A stretch of DNA of 64,000 bases. It comes from Oerskovia douganii (GTDB lineage: Bacteria; Actinomycetota; Actinomycetes; Actinomycetales; Cellulomonadaceae). Of the stretch, positions 17,048-25,625 are shown in pieces; position 1 is the first letter of the stretch, and each line of letters opens with the position of its first letter. The position numbers and the translations under genes are program-made. The notes beneath the pieces were generated by a model. That model was not told where the DNA came from. It searched no databases and saw only the letters and a program-made list of their open reading frames with translations. The stretch covers positions 52,789-116,788 of the forward strand of contig NZ_JACSPN010000008.1 in the NCBI RefSeq assembly GCF_015142735.1, given 5' to 3'.

Positions 17048-17097
17048 AGTCAGCCGCGCAGGCGGTCCGGGGTAGGGACGGCACACCCGTCCGACCG

Positions 17098-17103
17098 TAG
17101 GCT
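17098..17103 (+). promoter_or_regulatory. -10 box for the glycerophosphodiesterase gene (leaderless)
   Basis: TAGGCT lies 6 bases before the GTG at 17110, with no Shine-Dalgarno sequence. This spacing places the transcript start at or next to the start codon. Confidence 0.5.
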
Positions 17104-17109
17104 TCGGGC

Positions 17110-19194
17110 GTGCCCCGAGCCGCCCGCCCGACCACGCCCCGCGCCACCCCCGCACGTCCGGGCGTGCCGCGCCCCGGCGCGGGCCGCCCGCGACGCCCTG
17201 CCGTCGAGCGACCGCCGCGCACGGCCCTGCTCGGACCCGCCGCCCGCACGGTGCGTGCGCACCTGCCGACCTACCTGCGGGCGGTGCTGCTCCTGCAGGG
17301 CGCAGCGGTGCTCGTCGCGGTGCCGCTCATGGTGTGGCTGTTCGACGTGGCGCTCGCGGCGGCGGGGGTCGGCGCGCTCACGCACCTCAACGTGCTGCGG
17401 GTCCTGTCGAGCCCGGTCGCGGTGGTCCTCCTGCTGGTCGTGGCGTTCGTCGCGTCGGTCGTGGTCCTGTGCCAGCAGGGCGCGTTCCTCGCGATCGGTG
17501 CCCGGCTGCGCGCGGGGGAGCCGGTCTCGGTGCGGGCCGTGGGCGCCGACCTCGCGCGCACGAGCCGCAAGCTCCTCGGCCCGCAGCTCCTGCTGTTCGT
17601 GGGCTACTTCTTCGTGCTCGTGCCCGTGGGCAACTTCGGGACGGCGGCGTTCCTGGTGCGCGGCATCGCGATCCCGGAGTTCGTCGTCGGGGAGCTCCTC
17701 AAGTTCGACGGCGGCCTCTCCGTCTACGTCGCGTTCCTCGCGGGGGTCCTGTTCCTCAACGTGCGGCTGGTCCTGACGCTCGCGTTCCTGCTGACGTCCG
17801 ACGACTCGGTGTCGGGCGCGATGGCCGCGAGCTGGCGCGCGACGCGCGGGCTCTGGCCCCGCCTCCTGGGCACGTTCGCGGTGGTCGTGCTGGGTGTCGT
17901 CGTGGTCGCGGCAGGGATCGTGACGCTCGCCCTGGTCCCCACGCGCGTCGCGGACGTGGCAGCGCCCGGCGCCGCGCCGGTGGTCGCGGGTGTGACGCTC
18001 ACGCTCGTGCAGGTGGTCGGGTTCGTGCTCGTCGGAGTCGTCGCGGCGCTGCTCACGCTGGTCGTCGTCGCGGTCGCGGGGGAGCGCCGGGCGTCGCTGC
18101 CCGACGGCGCAGCTCACGTCGGCGACGCCTCCTCGCCCGGGCCGGTGGCCGGGTCCGCGGGGCCGCCGGTGTCCGGGGACGCGGATCTGCGGGACGGCGA
18201 GGAAGGTCCGATCGGGGAGGCCGCGGTCGGTTCGGCGATCGGGGTCGTGACTGCGGCCGTGGGCTCGTCGCGCACGCCGGGCTCGTCGGGCCGGGTGCCG
18301 CCCGTCCTCGGACGCGGCTGGGCGAGCCGACCTCGCGGGGTCCGTGCCGCCGTCGGGCTGGTGGCCGTGCTGGTGCTCGTGGCGGTCACCGTCGCGAACA
18401 CGCGCGCCATGACGACCCTCGCGCGCGAGGAACCCGGCGCGGTCGTCGCGCACCGCGGGGACCCGGGCGGCGGCGTCGAGAACTCGATCGCGTCGCTCGA
18501 GTCCGCCGCGGCGCTCGGGGCGGACTACGTCGAGCTCGACGTGCTCCAGGCCGCCGACGGCGGGCTCGTCGTCTTCCACGACCTGACCCTGCGACGCCTC
18601 GCGGGCTCCGACCGTGCCGTGCACACCATGACGCTCGACGAGCTGACGTCGACGACCGTCCGCCAGGGCGGGTTCGAGGCGACCATCCCCTCGCTCGCGG
18701 AGTTCGTCGAGCGCGCCCAGGAGCTCGACGTGCCGCTCCTGGTCGAGCTCAAGGCGCACGGCCACGAGACGCCGACGTTCGTCGCGGACGTCGTCGCGCT
18801 CCTGCGGGCCCACGGCGTCGCGGACCAGTACCTCGTCCAGTCGATCTACCCCGAGCAGGCCGACGAGGTGCACGCGCTCGGCCCGGAGATCGCGGTCGGC
18901 TACGTGATCCCGTTCCTGCGCGGACCGCTCGGGACGCCGCCCGTCGACTTCGTCGCGATCGAGCAGTCGTCGGACTCCTCGCGTGTGCGGGCCGAGGCAC
19001 GTGCGGCCGGGATCGACGTCTTCGTGTGGACCGTCAACGACCCGGCCGCGATGCGGGCCCAGCTCCGCGGCGGCGTCGACGGCATCATCACGAGCAGCCC
19101 ACGCCGTGCCGTGACCGAGCGTGCCGCGGTGCGCGACGACCTGGCCCTGTCGGCACGCCTCGAGGACGAGCTGCGCGACGCGCTCGCGTGGTGA
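17110..19194 (+). CDS. Membrane glycerophosphodiester phosphodiesterase
   Basis: A 694-residue enzyme expected to split glycerophosphodiesters into glycerol-3-phosphate and an alcohol. Residues about 45-325 are a multi-pass membrane region of the type found in front of GDPD domains (PF10110). A Gly/Ser linker and one more helix (about 415-435) lead to the GDPD domain from 440 on, with catalytic H448 and R449 (AHRGDPGG), E475 and D477 (VELDV) and H490 (VFHDLT); LLVELKAHG and VWTVNDP are also typical. All catalytic residues are present. The active site should face the outside of the cell (inference). It converges on the proline-rich protein gene at 19219. Confidence 0.9.
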   Translation: MPRAARPTTPRATPARPGVPRPGAGRPRRPAVERPPRTALLGPAARTVRAHLPTYLRAVLLLQGAAVLVAVPLMVWLFDVALAAAGVGALTHLNVLRVLSSPVAVVLLLVVAFVASVVVLCQQGAFLAIGARLRAGEPVSVRAVGADLARTSRKLLGPQLLLFVGYFFVLVPVGNFGTAAFLVRGIAIPEFVVGELLKFDGGLSVYVAFLAGVLFLNVRLVLTLAFLLTSDDSVSGAMAASWRATRGLWPRLLGTFAVVVLGVVVVAAGIVTLALVPTRVADVAAPGAAPVVAGVTLTLVQVVGFVLVGVVAALLTLVVVAVAGERRASLPDGAAHVGDASSPGPVAGSAGPPVSGDADLRDGEEGPIGEAAVGSAIGVVTAAVGSSRTPGSSGRVPPVLGRGWASRPRGVRAAVGLVAVLVLVAVTVANTRAMTTLAREEPGAVVAHRGDPGGGVENSIASLESAAALGADYVELDVLQAADGGLVVFHDLTLRRLAGSDRAVHTMTLDELTSTTVRQGGFEATIPSLAEFVERAQELDVPLLVELKAHGHETPTFVADVVALLRAHGVADQYLVQSIYPEQADEVHALGPEIAVGYVIPFLRGPLGTPPVDFVAIEQSSDSSRVRAEARAAGIDVFVWTVNDPAAMRAQLRGGVDGIITSSPRRAVTERAAVRDDLALSARLEDELRDALAW

Positions 19195-19218
19195 GGCGCC
19201 GTCGAGGAGCGCGCTGCC

Positions 19219-20286
19219 TCAGGACTCGGTGATCGCCACGTCGGTGGACAGGTGGACCGGCATGTAGTCGTCGACCGCGAGGACCCACAGGCCGTCCGCC
19301 CCCGCGGGGACCTCGAGGCAGACGTTGCCCCGGGCCGAGTCGTCCGTGCCGATCAGGCCCGTGCCGACGAGGGAGTCGGGGACGTCGCCGCAGCCCTCGT
19401 CGTACTCGGTGCCGTCCCGGTCCACGAACCAGAGGTCGATCGACCCGTGGGCGGTCACGGTGCTCGACGGCCCGACGTACATCGCGTCGACCGGGACGAT
19501 CCAGTACTCCATGCCCTCGGCCGGTGCCACGTTGACGTCGTTGTGCGCGAGGATCTCGGCGGTCGCCTCGTGCGGGAGCTCGAGCAGGACCGACCACTCG
19601 TCGGTGTACACCTCGCCCTCGAGCGCCCACGGGTCGTCGAAGGTCCCTCCGTCCTCGCCCGCGACCTGGTCGTCGCCGTGTCCGTCCCACGCCTCGTCGG
19701 GGACCGGGCCAGCAGGCCGCGGCTCGGCCGCGGCGTCCGCGAAGAGCTCGCTGCCCGCCACGACCGCCAGGGTCACCGCGGTCGCGCCGACGCCCCCGAC
19801 GACCAGGCCCGCGACCCCCGCGAGCACCCCGACGAGGACGCGCGAGGGACCCGGCGGCCTCGCCCCGTACGCCGGGGCACCCGCAGGGCGGCCCTGCCCC
19901 GGGGCGTGGGGGCGTGGGGGACCGTACGGGTGGGGCGTGCCCGGTGCGGCCGGGGGTGGTGACGGCTGACCAGGGTGCGGGCTGCTGCCGGCCGGAGGGA
20001 ACCCCCGGGCGACGCCTGGCGTGACGGGCAGGACGTTCGCCGGAAGCCGGGCAGTGCTGCTCGGCGCGCCGGGGCCGCTGCTCTGCAGGCCAGGGCCAGG
20101 GGCGGAGCCGTCGTCAGGACCAGGGGCCGACGCCAGCTGCGGGAGGGGCTGGTGCGGTGCGGGCGGCTGGTGCGGTGCGGGCAGCACCGCGTCGACGGGC
20201 GTGCCCGGCGATGGGGTCGGCGACGGGATCGGCGACGAGGGCGGCGTCGGGATCGGCGACGAGGGCGGGGCGAACAGATCACTCAC
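19219..20286 (-). CDS. Proline-rich membrane-anchored surface protein
   Basis: A 355-residue protein. Residues 1-145 are a cytoplasmic Pro/Ser/Gly-rich region with short repeats (PPSSPIPTPPSSPIPSP, PHQPPAPHQPLPQ). One membrane helix follows (about 148-180), then an acidic extracytoplasmic domain of about 150 residues with two cysteines (DEGCGDV and GNVCLEV) likely to form a disulfide. The outer domain has the beta-rich look of DUF4352-type domains, but that match is weak. GTG start. Function unknown; the architecture suggests a surface sensor or cell-wall interaction. Confidence 0.65.
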   Translation of the reverse strand: MSDLFAPPSSPIPTPPSSPIPSPTPSPGTPVDAVLPAPHQPPAPHQPLPQLASAPGPDDGSAPGPGLQSSGPGAPSSTARLPANVLPVTPGVARGFPPAGSSPHPGQPSPPPAAPGTPHPYGPPRPHAPGQGRPAGAPAYGARPPGPSRVLVGVLAGVAGLVVGGVGATAVTLAVVAGSELFADAAAEPRPAGPVPDEAWDGHGDDQVAGEDGGTFDDPWALEGEVYTDEWSVLLELPHEATAEILAHNDVNVAPAEGMEYWIVPVDAMYVGPSSTVTAHGSIDLWFVDRDGTEYDEGCGDVPDSLVGTGLIGTDDSARGNVCLEVPAGADGLWVLAVDDYMPVHLSTDVAITES

Positions 20287-20490
20287 GGGTGCTCCACGGT
20301 GCGACGGGACCGGCTGGTCCGGGAAGGGTGTCGCTCGGCAGCTCGCGCGCCGCGCGCCCGGATCATCCCACCGGAGAGCGGCCGCGCGCCAGGGGCATCA
20401 GTGCAGGCCAGGGCGTCGGACCGGCCAGGCGCCGCGGCCGCGGCCGCTGCCCTCCTGCTGCCGCTGCCGAGCACGAGGTTCCGCGCACGC

Positions 20491-20543
20491 GAGAACGAGG
20501 TTGTGGTCGCTATCCCCTCGATAACGACCACAACCTCGTTCTC
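20491..20543. repeat. Long palindrome C (REP-like element)
   Basis: Two 24-base arms (20491-20514 and 20520-20543) pair with one mismatch around the loop CCCTC. The arm starts GAGAACGAGGTTGTGGTCG, differing at two of 19 positions from palindrome B at 8069. A lone half-site (GCCGAGCACGAGGTT) precedes it at 20466-20480. It is downstream of aceB on the minus strand and may also act as its terminator. Confidence 0.85.
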
Positions 20544-20603
20544 GGCACCGGCACCGGCACCGGCACCGGCACCGGCACCGGCACCGGCACCGGCACCGGC
20601 ACC
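20544..20603. repeat. Ten tandem copies of GGCACC
   Basis: Ten perfect 6-base units directly abut palindrome C. The length is likely to vary by replication slippage. It lies between the aceB stop and palindrome C, outside coding sequence. Confidence 0.95.
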
Positions 20604-20631
20604 CGCCGGCCGGCCAGCCGCCCCAGGGTGG

Positions 20632-22371
20632 TCAGCCCTCGCGCGGCCCGTCCACGGCCGACCCGACCAGGAACTGCGAGTACGCCCCGATGGTCAGGAA
20701 CGTCGGGAAGTCCTCCGCGAGGGCCACGGCCCGGAACACGTGCGCGGCGTCGTCGACCCGGTTCCCCTCGCCGCGCGGCAGGTCGTCGACGACCTCGGCG
20801 AGCAGCGCCTCGACGCGGGCCCGGGTGATGGGCACCCCGTTCTCGGTGCGCGTGCCGGACGCGATCCACTGCCAGATCTGCGAGCGGGAGATCTCGGCCG
20901 TCGCGGCGTCCTCCATGAGGTGGTCGATCGCCGCGGCGCCCACGCCACGCAGCCAGGACTCGACGTACCGCACGCCGACCGAGACGTTGGACCGCAGCCC
21001 GGCGGCCGTGACGGTGGCGCCCGCGCGGCGGACCGACCCGATGTCGAGCAGCTCGTGCTGCCCCACGGTCACGTCGTCGCGCAGGCGCGAGACCTGGTTC
21101 GGCCGGTCTCCGAGCACGGCGTCGAGCTCGGCGCGCGCCACGGGGATGAGGTCGGGGTGCGCGACCCACGTGCCGTCGAACCCGTCGCCGGCCTCGCGCC
21201 GCTTGTCGGTGCGGACCTGCTCGAACGCCTTCTCGGTCACGTCGGGGCGGCGGCGGTCGGGGATGAACGCGCTCATGCCGCCGATCGCGTGCGCCCCGCG
21301 CTTGTGGCACGTCGCGACGAGCAGGTCGGTGTAGGCGCGCATGAACGGGGCGGTCATGGGCACCTGCGAGCGGTCGGGCAGGACGTACTGGTCGCCGCGC
21401 GTGCGGAACGACTTGATGACCGAGAACAGGTAGTCCCACCGGCCTGCGTTGAGCCCTGCGCAGTGGTCGCGCAGCTCGTACAGGATCTCCTCCATCTCGA
21501 ACGCGGCGGGCAGGGTCTCGACGAGCACGGTCGCGCGGATCGTGCCCTGCTCGATCCCCAGGTACTCCTGCGCGAACACGAACACGTCGTTCCAGACGCG
21601 CGCCTCGCGGTAGCCCTCGAGCTTGGGCAGGTAGAAGTACGGTCCGCGGCCGCGCTCGACGAGCTCGCGCGCGTTGTGGAAGAAGTACAGCCCGAAGTCG
21701 ACGAGCGACGCCGAGGCCGAGACGGCCACGCCCGCGCGGTCGACGTAGCGCAGGTGCTTCTCGATCAGGTGCCAGCCGCGGGGCCGGAACACGATGGTCG
21801 GCAGGTCGGTCAGCTCGGTCGAGCGCAGCGCGTACTGCTTGCCCTCGGGGGACGTGAACGCGAGCGTCCCGCGGATCGCGTCGTGGAGTGCGAGCTGGCC
21901 CTCGATGACGTTGCGCCACGTGGGGGACGACGCGTCCTCCTGGTCGGCGAGCCACACCTTGGCGCCCGAGTTGAGGGCGTTGATCGCCATCTTGGGGTCG
22001 GTCGGGCCGGTGATCTCGACGCGGCGGTCCTCCAGGCCGGGGGCACCGTGCGAGCCGGCGACGCGCCACGACGGGTCGTCGCGCACGGGCCGGGTCGCGG
22101 CGGGGAAGTCGGGGTCGATCCCGTCGGCGACGTCCTGGCGGCGCTGCTGGCGGTCCATGAGCAGCCCGTGGCGGGCGGCGAGGAACCGGTCGTGCAGCGC
22201 GGTGAGGAAGCCGAGGGCGTCCGGGGTCAGGATCTCGCGGTAGCGCTCGCCGAGGGGTCCGGTGACGTCCAGGGTGCCCGACGGCGTCGCGCGCCGCGCG
22301 GAGGTGGGCCGACCGGACGGGGTGCGCTCCGCCGTCGGGCCGGAGGGGTGCGTGGTGAGGGTGATGGGCAT
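20632..22371 (-). CDS. aceB: Malate synthase A
   Basis: Joins glyoxylate and acetyl-CoA to malate in the glyoxylate shunt. The 579-residue protein is full length for the A-type enzyme, with RPRGWHLIEKH, the signature DHCAGLNAGRWDYLFS and GGMSAFIP. Family homology starts at about residue 35 (DVTGPLGERYREIL). The N-terminal extension contains SGPTAERTP, encoded by the 26-bp repeat also found in the 5'-nucleotidase gene. GGAG precedes the ATG at 7 bases. It follows aceA on the same strand after 108 bases that contain a hairpin, and both are probably controlled by the divergent RamB-type regulator. Confidence 0.95.
   Translation of the reverse strand: MPITLTTHPSGPTAERTPSGRPTSARRATPSGTLDVTGPLGERYREILTPDALGFLTALHDRFLAARHGLLMDRQQRRQDVADGIDPDFPAATRPVRDDPSWRVAGSHGAPGLEDRRVEITGPTDPKMAINALNSGAKVWLADQEDASSPTWRNVIEGQLALHDAIRGTLAFTSPEGKQYALRSTELTDLPTIVFRPRGWHLIEKHLRYVDRAGVAVSASASLVDFGLYFFHNARELVERGRGPYFYLPKLEGYREARVWNDVFVFAQEYLGIEQGTIRATVLVETLPAAFEMEEILYELRDHCAGLNAGRWDYLFSVIKSFRTRGDQYVLPDRSQVPMTAPFMRAYTDLLVATCHKRGAHAIGGMSAFIPDRRRPDVTEKAFEQVRTDKRREAGDGFDGTWVAHPDLIPVARAELDAVLGDRPNQVSRLRDDVTVGQHELLDIGSVRRAGATVTAAGLRSNVSVGVRYVESWLRGVGAAAIDHLMEDAATAEISRSQIWQWIASGTRTENGVPITRARVEALLAEVVDDLPRGEGNRVDDAAHVFRAVALAEDFPTFLTIGAYSQFLVGSAVDGPREG
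22319..22344 (-). repeat. 26-bp dispersed repeat, copy 2 (inside aceB)
   Basis: Identical over all 26 bases to the complement of 15511-15536, and in the same reading frame relative to the gene (SGPTAERTP). It lies in the N-terminal extension of malate synthase, outside the conserved fold. Confidence 0.85.
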
Positions 22372-22412
22372 GGCGTGCTCCGATGGTCTGTGCCGCGAGG
22401 TGGAGGCGGGGC

Positions 22413-22446
22413 GTCGAGGGAGAGGGCCGGGGCGCTCTCCCTCGAC
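22413..22446. terminator. Hairpin between aceA and aceB
   Basis: Perfect 12-base arms GTCGAGGGAGAG (22413-22424) and complement (22435-22446) with a 10-base loop. It lies about 35 bases past the aceA stop on the minus strand and could partly end aceA transcripts or protect the aceA 3' end, leaving less mRNA for aceB. Confidence 0.65.
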
Positions 22447-22479
22447 GACGAGACCTCTACGTCGGCGAGGCGGCGAGGC

Positions 22480-23913
22480 TTAGTGGAACTGGGCGGTCTC
22501 GGTGGAGCCGGCGAGCGCGAGGGTGGCGCTGTCGGGGTTGAGTGCCGTGGCGACCCGGTCGAAGTAGCCGGTGCCGACCTCCCGCTGGTGGCGGGTGGCC
22601 GTGTATCCGTCGGACTCGGAGGCGAACTCGGCCTCCTGCAGCTCGACGTAGGCGCTCATCGCGCGGTCGTTGTACCCGCGGGCGAGCTCGAACATGGAGT
22701 GGGACACGGCGTGGAAGCCGGCCAGGGTGATGAACTGGAACGCGTAGCCCATCGCGGCGAGCTCCTTCTGGAAGCTCGCGATCTGGGCGTCGTCGAGGTG
22801 CTTCTTCCAGTTGAACGACGGCGAGCAGTTGTACGCGAGCTTCTTGTCGGGGTGCTGCGCGTGGATGGTCTCGGCGAACCGGCGGGCCAGCTCGAGGTCC
22901 GGCTCGCCCGTCTCGACCCAGATGAGGTCGGCGTAGGGGGCGTAGGCCAGGCCGCGCGAGACGACGGTGTCGATGCCCGGGCGCGTGCGGTAGAAGCCCT
23001 CGGCCGTGCGCTCGCCCGTGAGGAACTCCTGGTCGCGGGGGTCGACGTCGGACGTGATGAGGTCCGCGGCGAGCGCGTCGGTGCGGGCGATGATGACGGT
23101 CGGGACGCCCGCGACGTCCGCGGCGAGGCGGGCCGCGTTGAGGGTACGGATGTGCTGCGAGGTCGGGACGAGGACCTTGCCGCCCAGGTGGCCGCACTTC
23201 TTCTCGGACGCGAGCTGGTCCTCCCAGTGCACGCCCGCCGCGCCGGCCTCGATCATCGAGTGCATGAGCTCGTAGGCGTTGAGGGGACCGCCGAAGCCTG
23301 CCTCGGCGTCGGCGACGACGGGGGCGAGCCAGTCGCGCTCGGGCGTGGCGCCCGCGGAGGAGCCGGCGCGCTCGGCCGTCTCGATCTGGTCGGCGCGCAG
23401 GAGGGCGTTGTTGATGCGGCGCACGACGGCCGGGACCGAGTTCGCGGGGTAGAGCGACTGGTCGGGGTACGTCTGGCCCGACAGGTTGGCGTCGGCCGCG
23501 ACCTGCCAGCCCGAGAGGTAGATGGCCTTGAGACCTGCGCGCACCTGCTGCACGGCCTGGTTGCCGGTCATGGCGCCGAGCGCGGCGACCCACTCCTCGG
23601 TGTGGATGAGGTCCCACAGCTTCTCCGCGCCGCGGCGGGCCAGGGTGCGCTCCTCGCGCACCGAGCCGCGCAGGGCCACGACGTCCTCGGCCGTGTAGTC
23701 GCGCTGCACGTCGGCCCAGCGGGGGTCGGTCGACCAGGACAGGGCGAGGTCGGCGGCGGACTGACGCTGGTCGCCGGGGCGTGTCGGTGCGTGCCCGGGG
23801 GTGTGGCCAGAGGGCGCGACGGGGGTCGTGACGGACTCTGCCCGGGCGGACGCGGTGCGCGGCGTCGCGTACTCGTTCTCGGAGCGGCGGCTGATGATGG
23901 GCGGGGTGGTCAC
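22480..23913 (-). CDS. aceA: Isocitrate lyase
   Basis: Splits isocitrate to glyoxylate and succinate, the entry to the glyoxylate shunt needed for growth on acetate or fatty acids. 477 residues. The catalytic loop [10 protein letters not shown] with C240 and the conserved NCSPSFNW are present; [13 protein letters not shown] is the usual C-terminal motif. About 45 extra N-terminal residues precede family homology, which is common in actinobacteria. The GTG at 23913 follows GGAGG; the frame stays open further upstream but runs into the divergent regulator. aceB is next on the same strand. Confidence 0.96.
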   Translation of the reverse strand: MTTPPIISRRSENEYATPRTASARAESVTTPVAPSGHTPGHAPTRPGDQRQSAADLALSWSTDPRWADVQRDYTAEDVVALRGSVREERTLARRGAEKLWDLIHTEEWVAALGAMTGNQAVQQVRAGLKAIYLSGWQVAADANLSGQTYPDQSLYPANSVPAVVRRINNALLRADQIETAERAGSSAGATPERDWLAPVVADAEAGFGGPLNAYELMHSMIEAGAAGVHWEDQLASEKKCGHLGGKVLVPTSQHIRTLNAARLAADVAGVPTVIIARTDALAADLITSDVDPRDQEFLTGERTAEGFYRTRPGIDTVVSRGLAYAPYADLIWVETGEPDLELARRFAETIHAQHPDKKLAYNCSPSFNWKKHLDDAQIASFQKELAAMGYAFQFITLAGFHAVSHSMFELARGYNDRAMSAYVELQEAEFASESDGYTATRHQREVGTGYFDRVATALNPDSATLALAGSTETAQFH

Positions 23914-24035
23914 GGGGTGCCTCCAGAGCTTCGTTGCGTGCGGTGGTACTCGATCCGGCGTCCCGCTCGGGAGGAGCGGTGGCCGTGGAACGACCTTCCT
24001 TCGCCACGCAAGGGGTCCACAAGGACTTCCTTGGC

Positions 24036-24055
24036 AGAAGAACTCCACTTCTTCT
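24036..24055. promoter_or_regulatory. Candidate operator between aceA and ramB
   Basis: A perfect inverted repeat AGAAGAA-N6-TTCTTCT lies 21 bases before the regulator start and about 120 bases before aceA. A second one, GTGAC-N4-GTCAC (24070-24083), spans the regulator start codon. Either could be a binding site for the RamB-type regulator and allow self-control. This differs from the corynebacterial RamB site as I remember it. Confidence 0.45.
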
Positions 24056-24076
24056 GTTGTGCGCAAGGAGTGACGT

Positions 24077-25612
24077 GTGTCACCCTCAGTCATGGCAACT
24101 GACCCCCGGTCGGCTCGGAAGATCCCCGTACGGCTCGGCGAGGCGCCGCCCGTCGGCACGCTGCCCGTCGAGGAGGAGGCCGACGCCCTCACGATCGGGC
24201 GCCGCGTCCGGCACCTGCGGACCGAGCGCGGCATGACCCTCGACGAGCTCGGCGCCGCGATCGGCCGCGCGCCCTCGCAGGTGTCCGTGATCGAGAACGG
24301 CCGTCGCGAACCCAAGTTCTCCCAGCTCCAGGCCATCGCCCGGGCCCTCGGCGCGAGCGTCGAGGACCTGCTCTCGGCCGAGCCGCCCACCCGCCGCGCA
24401 GCCCTCGAGATCGAGCTCGAGCGCGCACAGCGCGGCCCCCTGTTCGCCTCGCTCGGGCTGGGAGCGGTGCGGGTCGGCAAGTCGCTCCCGAGCGACGCGC
24501 TCGAGGCCATCGTGGGCCTCCAGCGCGAGCTCGAGCGCCTGCACACCGAGCGGGCCGCCACCCCCGAGGAGGCTCGCCGCGCCAACACCGAGCTCCGTGC
24601 GACCATGCGCGCCCAGGACAACCACTTCCCCGAGCTGGAGACGACCGCGCGCGAGCTGCTCGACGGCGTCGGGCACGCCCGCGGACCCATGTCGCAGCGC
24701 GTGGCCGCGGACCTCGCGACCCACCTGGGCTTCTCGCTGCACTACGTGCACGACCTGCCGCACTCGACCCGCTCGGTCATCGACCTGCGCCACCACCGCG
24801 TCTACCTGCCGAGCACGGGCACGCGCGCGTCGAGCGACCCGCGCTCGGCCCTGCTCCAGGCGCTCGCCTCGCACGTCCTGGGACACCACGAGCCGCGCGA
24901 CTACGGCGAGTTCCTGCGCCAGCGCGTCGAGGCCAACTACCTGTCGGCCGCGCTCCTGCTGCCCGAGCGCGACGCCGTCAAGCTCCTCAAGGAGGCCAAG
25001 GACGACCGGTCGATCTCGGTCGAGGACCTGCGCGACGCGTTCTCGGTGTCCTACGAGACCGCGGCCCACCGCTTCACGAACCTCGCCACGACCCACCTGG
25101 GCGTGCCCGTGCACTTCATGAAGATCCACGAGTCGGGGATCATCCACAAGGCCTACGAGAACGACGGCGTGCGCTTCCCCGCGGACCCGCTCGGCGCGGT
25201 CGAGGGCCAGTACGTGTGCCGGAACTGGACCGCCCGCACGGTCTTCGCGGTCGAGGACCGCCTGAGCCCGTTCAGCCAGTACACCGACACCCCGACCGGC
25301 ACGTACTGGTGCACCTCGCGCGTCCAGGACTCCGACGACGGCCAGTTCTCGGTGAGCGTGGGCGTGCCGTTCGGGCACGTCAAGTGGTTCCGCGGGCGTG
25401 AGACGACCGAGCGGACGGTCTCGCGCTGCCCCGACGAGTCGTGCTGCCGACGCCCGCCCGCCGCGCTGACCGAGCGCTGGGCGGACCGGTCGTGGCCGAG
25501 CGCTCGCCCGCACGCGAGCATGCTCGCCGCGATGCCCGTGGGGGCGTTCCCGGGCGTGGACCAGACCGAGGTGTTCCGGTTCCTGGAGGCGCACGCGCCG
25601 GCCCTGCGGTGA
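24077..25612 (+). CDS. ramB: RamB-family regulator of acetate metabolism
   Basis: A 511-residue regulator with an XRE-type helix-turn-helix at about residues 38-95 ([22 protein letters not shown]), an IrrE/ImmA-like middle domain (ASHVLGHHE, then [10 protein letters not shown]) and a C-terminal domain with paired cysteines ([17 protein letters not shown]) typical of the RamB/ScfR group. In Corynebacterium, RamB represses aceA and aceB and responds to the carbon source. The divergent position next to aceA supports the same role here. AAGGAG lies 6 bases before the GTG at 24077; an internal ATG at 24092 is less likely. Confidence 0.88.
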   Translation: MSPSVMATDPRSARKIPVRLGEAPPVGTLPVEEEADALTIGRRVRHLRTERGMTLDELGAAIGRAPSQVSVIENGRREPKFSQLQAIARALGASVEDLLSAEPPTRRAALEIELERAQRGPLFASLGLGAVRVGKSLPSDALEAIVGLQRELERLHTERAATPEEARRANTELRATMRAQDNHFPELETTARELLDGVGHARGPMSQRVAADLATHLGFSLHYVHDLPHSTRSVIDLRHHRVYLPSTGTRASSDPRSALLQALASHVLGHHEPRDYGEFLRQRVEANYLSAALLLPERDAVKLLKEAKDDRSISVEDLRDAFSVSYETAAHRFTNLATTHLGVPVHFMKIHESGIIHKAYENDGVRFPADPLGAVEGQYVCRNWTARTVFAVEDRLSPFSQYTDTPTGTYWCTSRVQDSDDGQFSVSVGVPFGHVKWFRGRETTERTVSRCPDESCCRRPPAALTERWADRSWPSARPHASMLAAMPVGAFPGVDQTEVFRFLEAHAPALR

Positions 25613-25625
25613 GTCGGGACGCGGG

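Larger units (their letters stand above)
20287..20631. other. Repeat-rich intergenic region
   Basis: 345 bases between the surface protein start and the aceB stop. It should hold the promoter of the surface protein gene near 20287-20400. The rest contains a half-copy of palindrome B (20466-20480), palindrome C (20491-20543) and ten tandem GGCACC units (20544-20603). No coding sequence was recognised. Confidence 0.7.

Noticed and set aside
20466..20603. Possible CRISPR array from the repeats near 20500
   Set aside because: The repeats are a palindrome and contiguous 6-base units without spacers, and no cas gene is near.
24036..24055. Classical RamB binding site of corynebacteria
   Set aside because: I looked for the AAAGTTTGCAAA-type motif between aceA and ramB and did not find it; only the unrelated dyads reported above are present.
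19975..24102. A 1375-codon plus-strand open frame across aceB and aceA
   Set aside because: It runs antisense to two well-recognised enzymes and through the GGCACC array. It is a by-product of GC-rich codon use.
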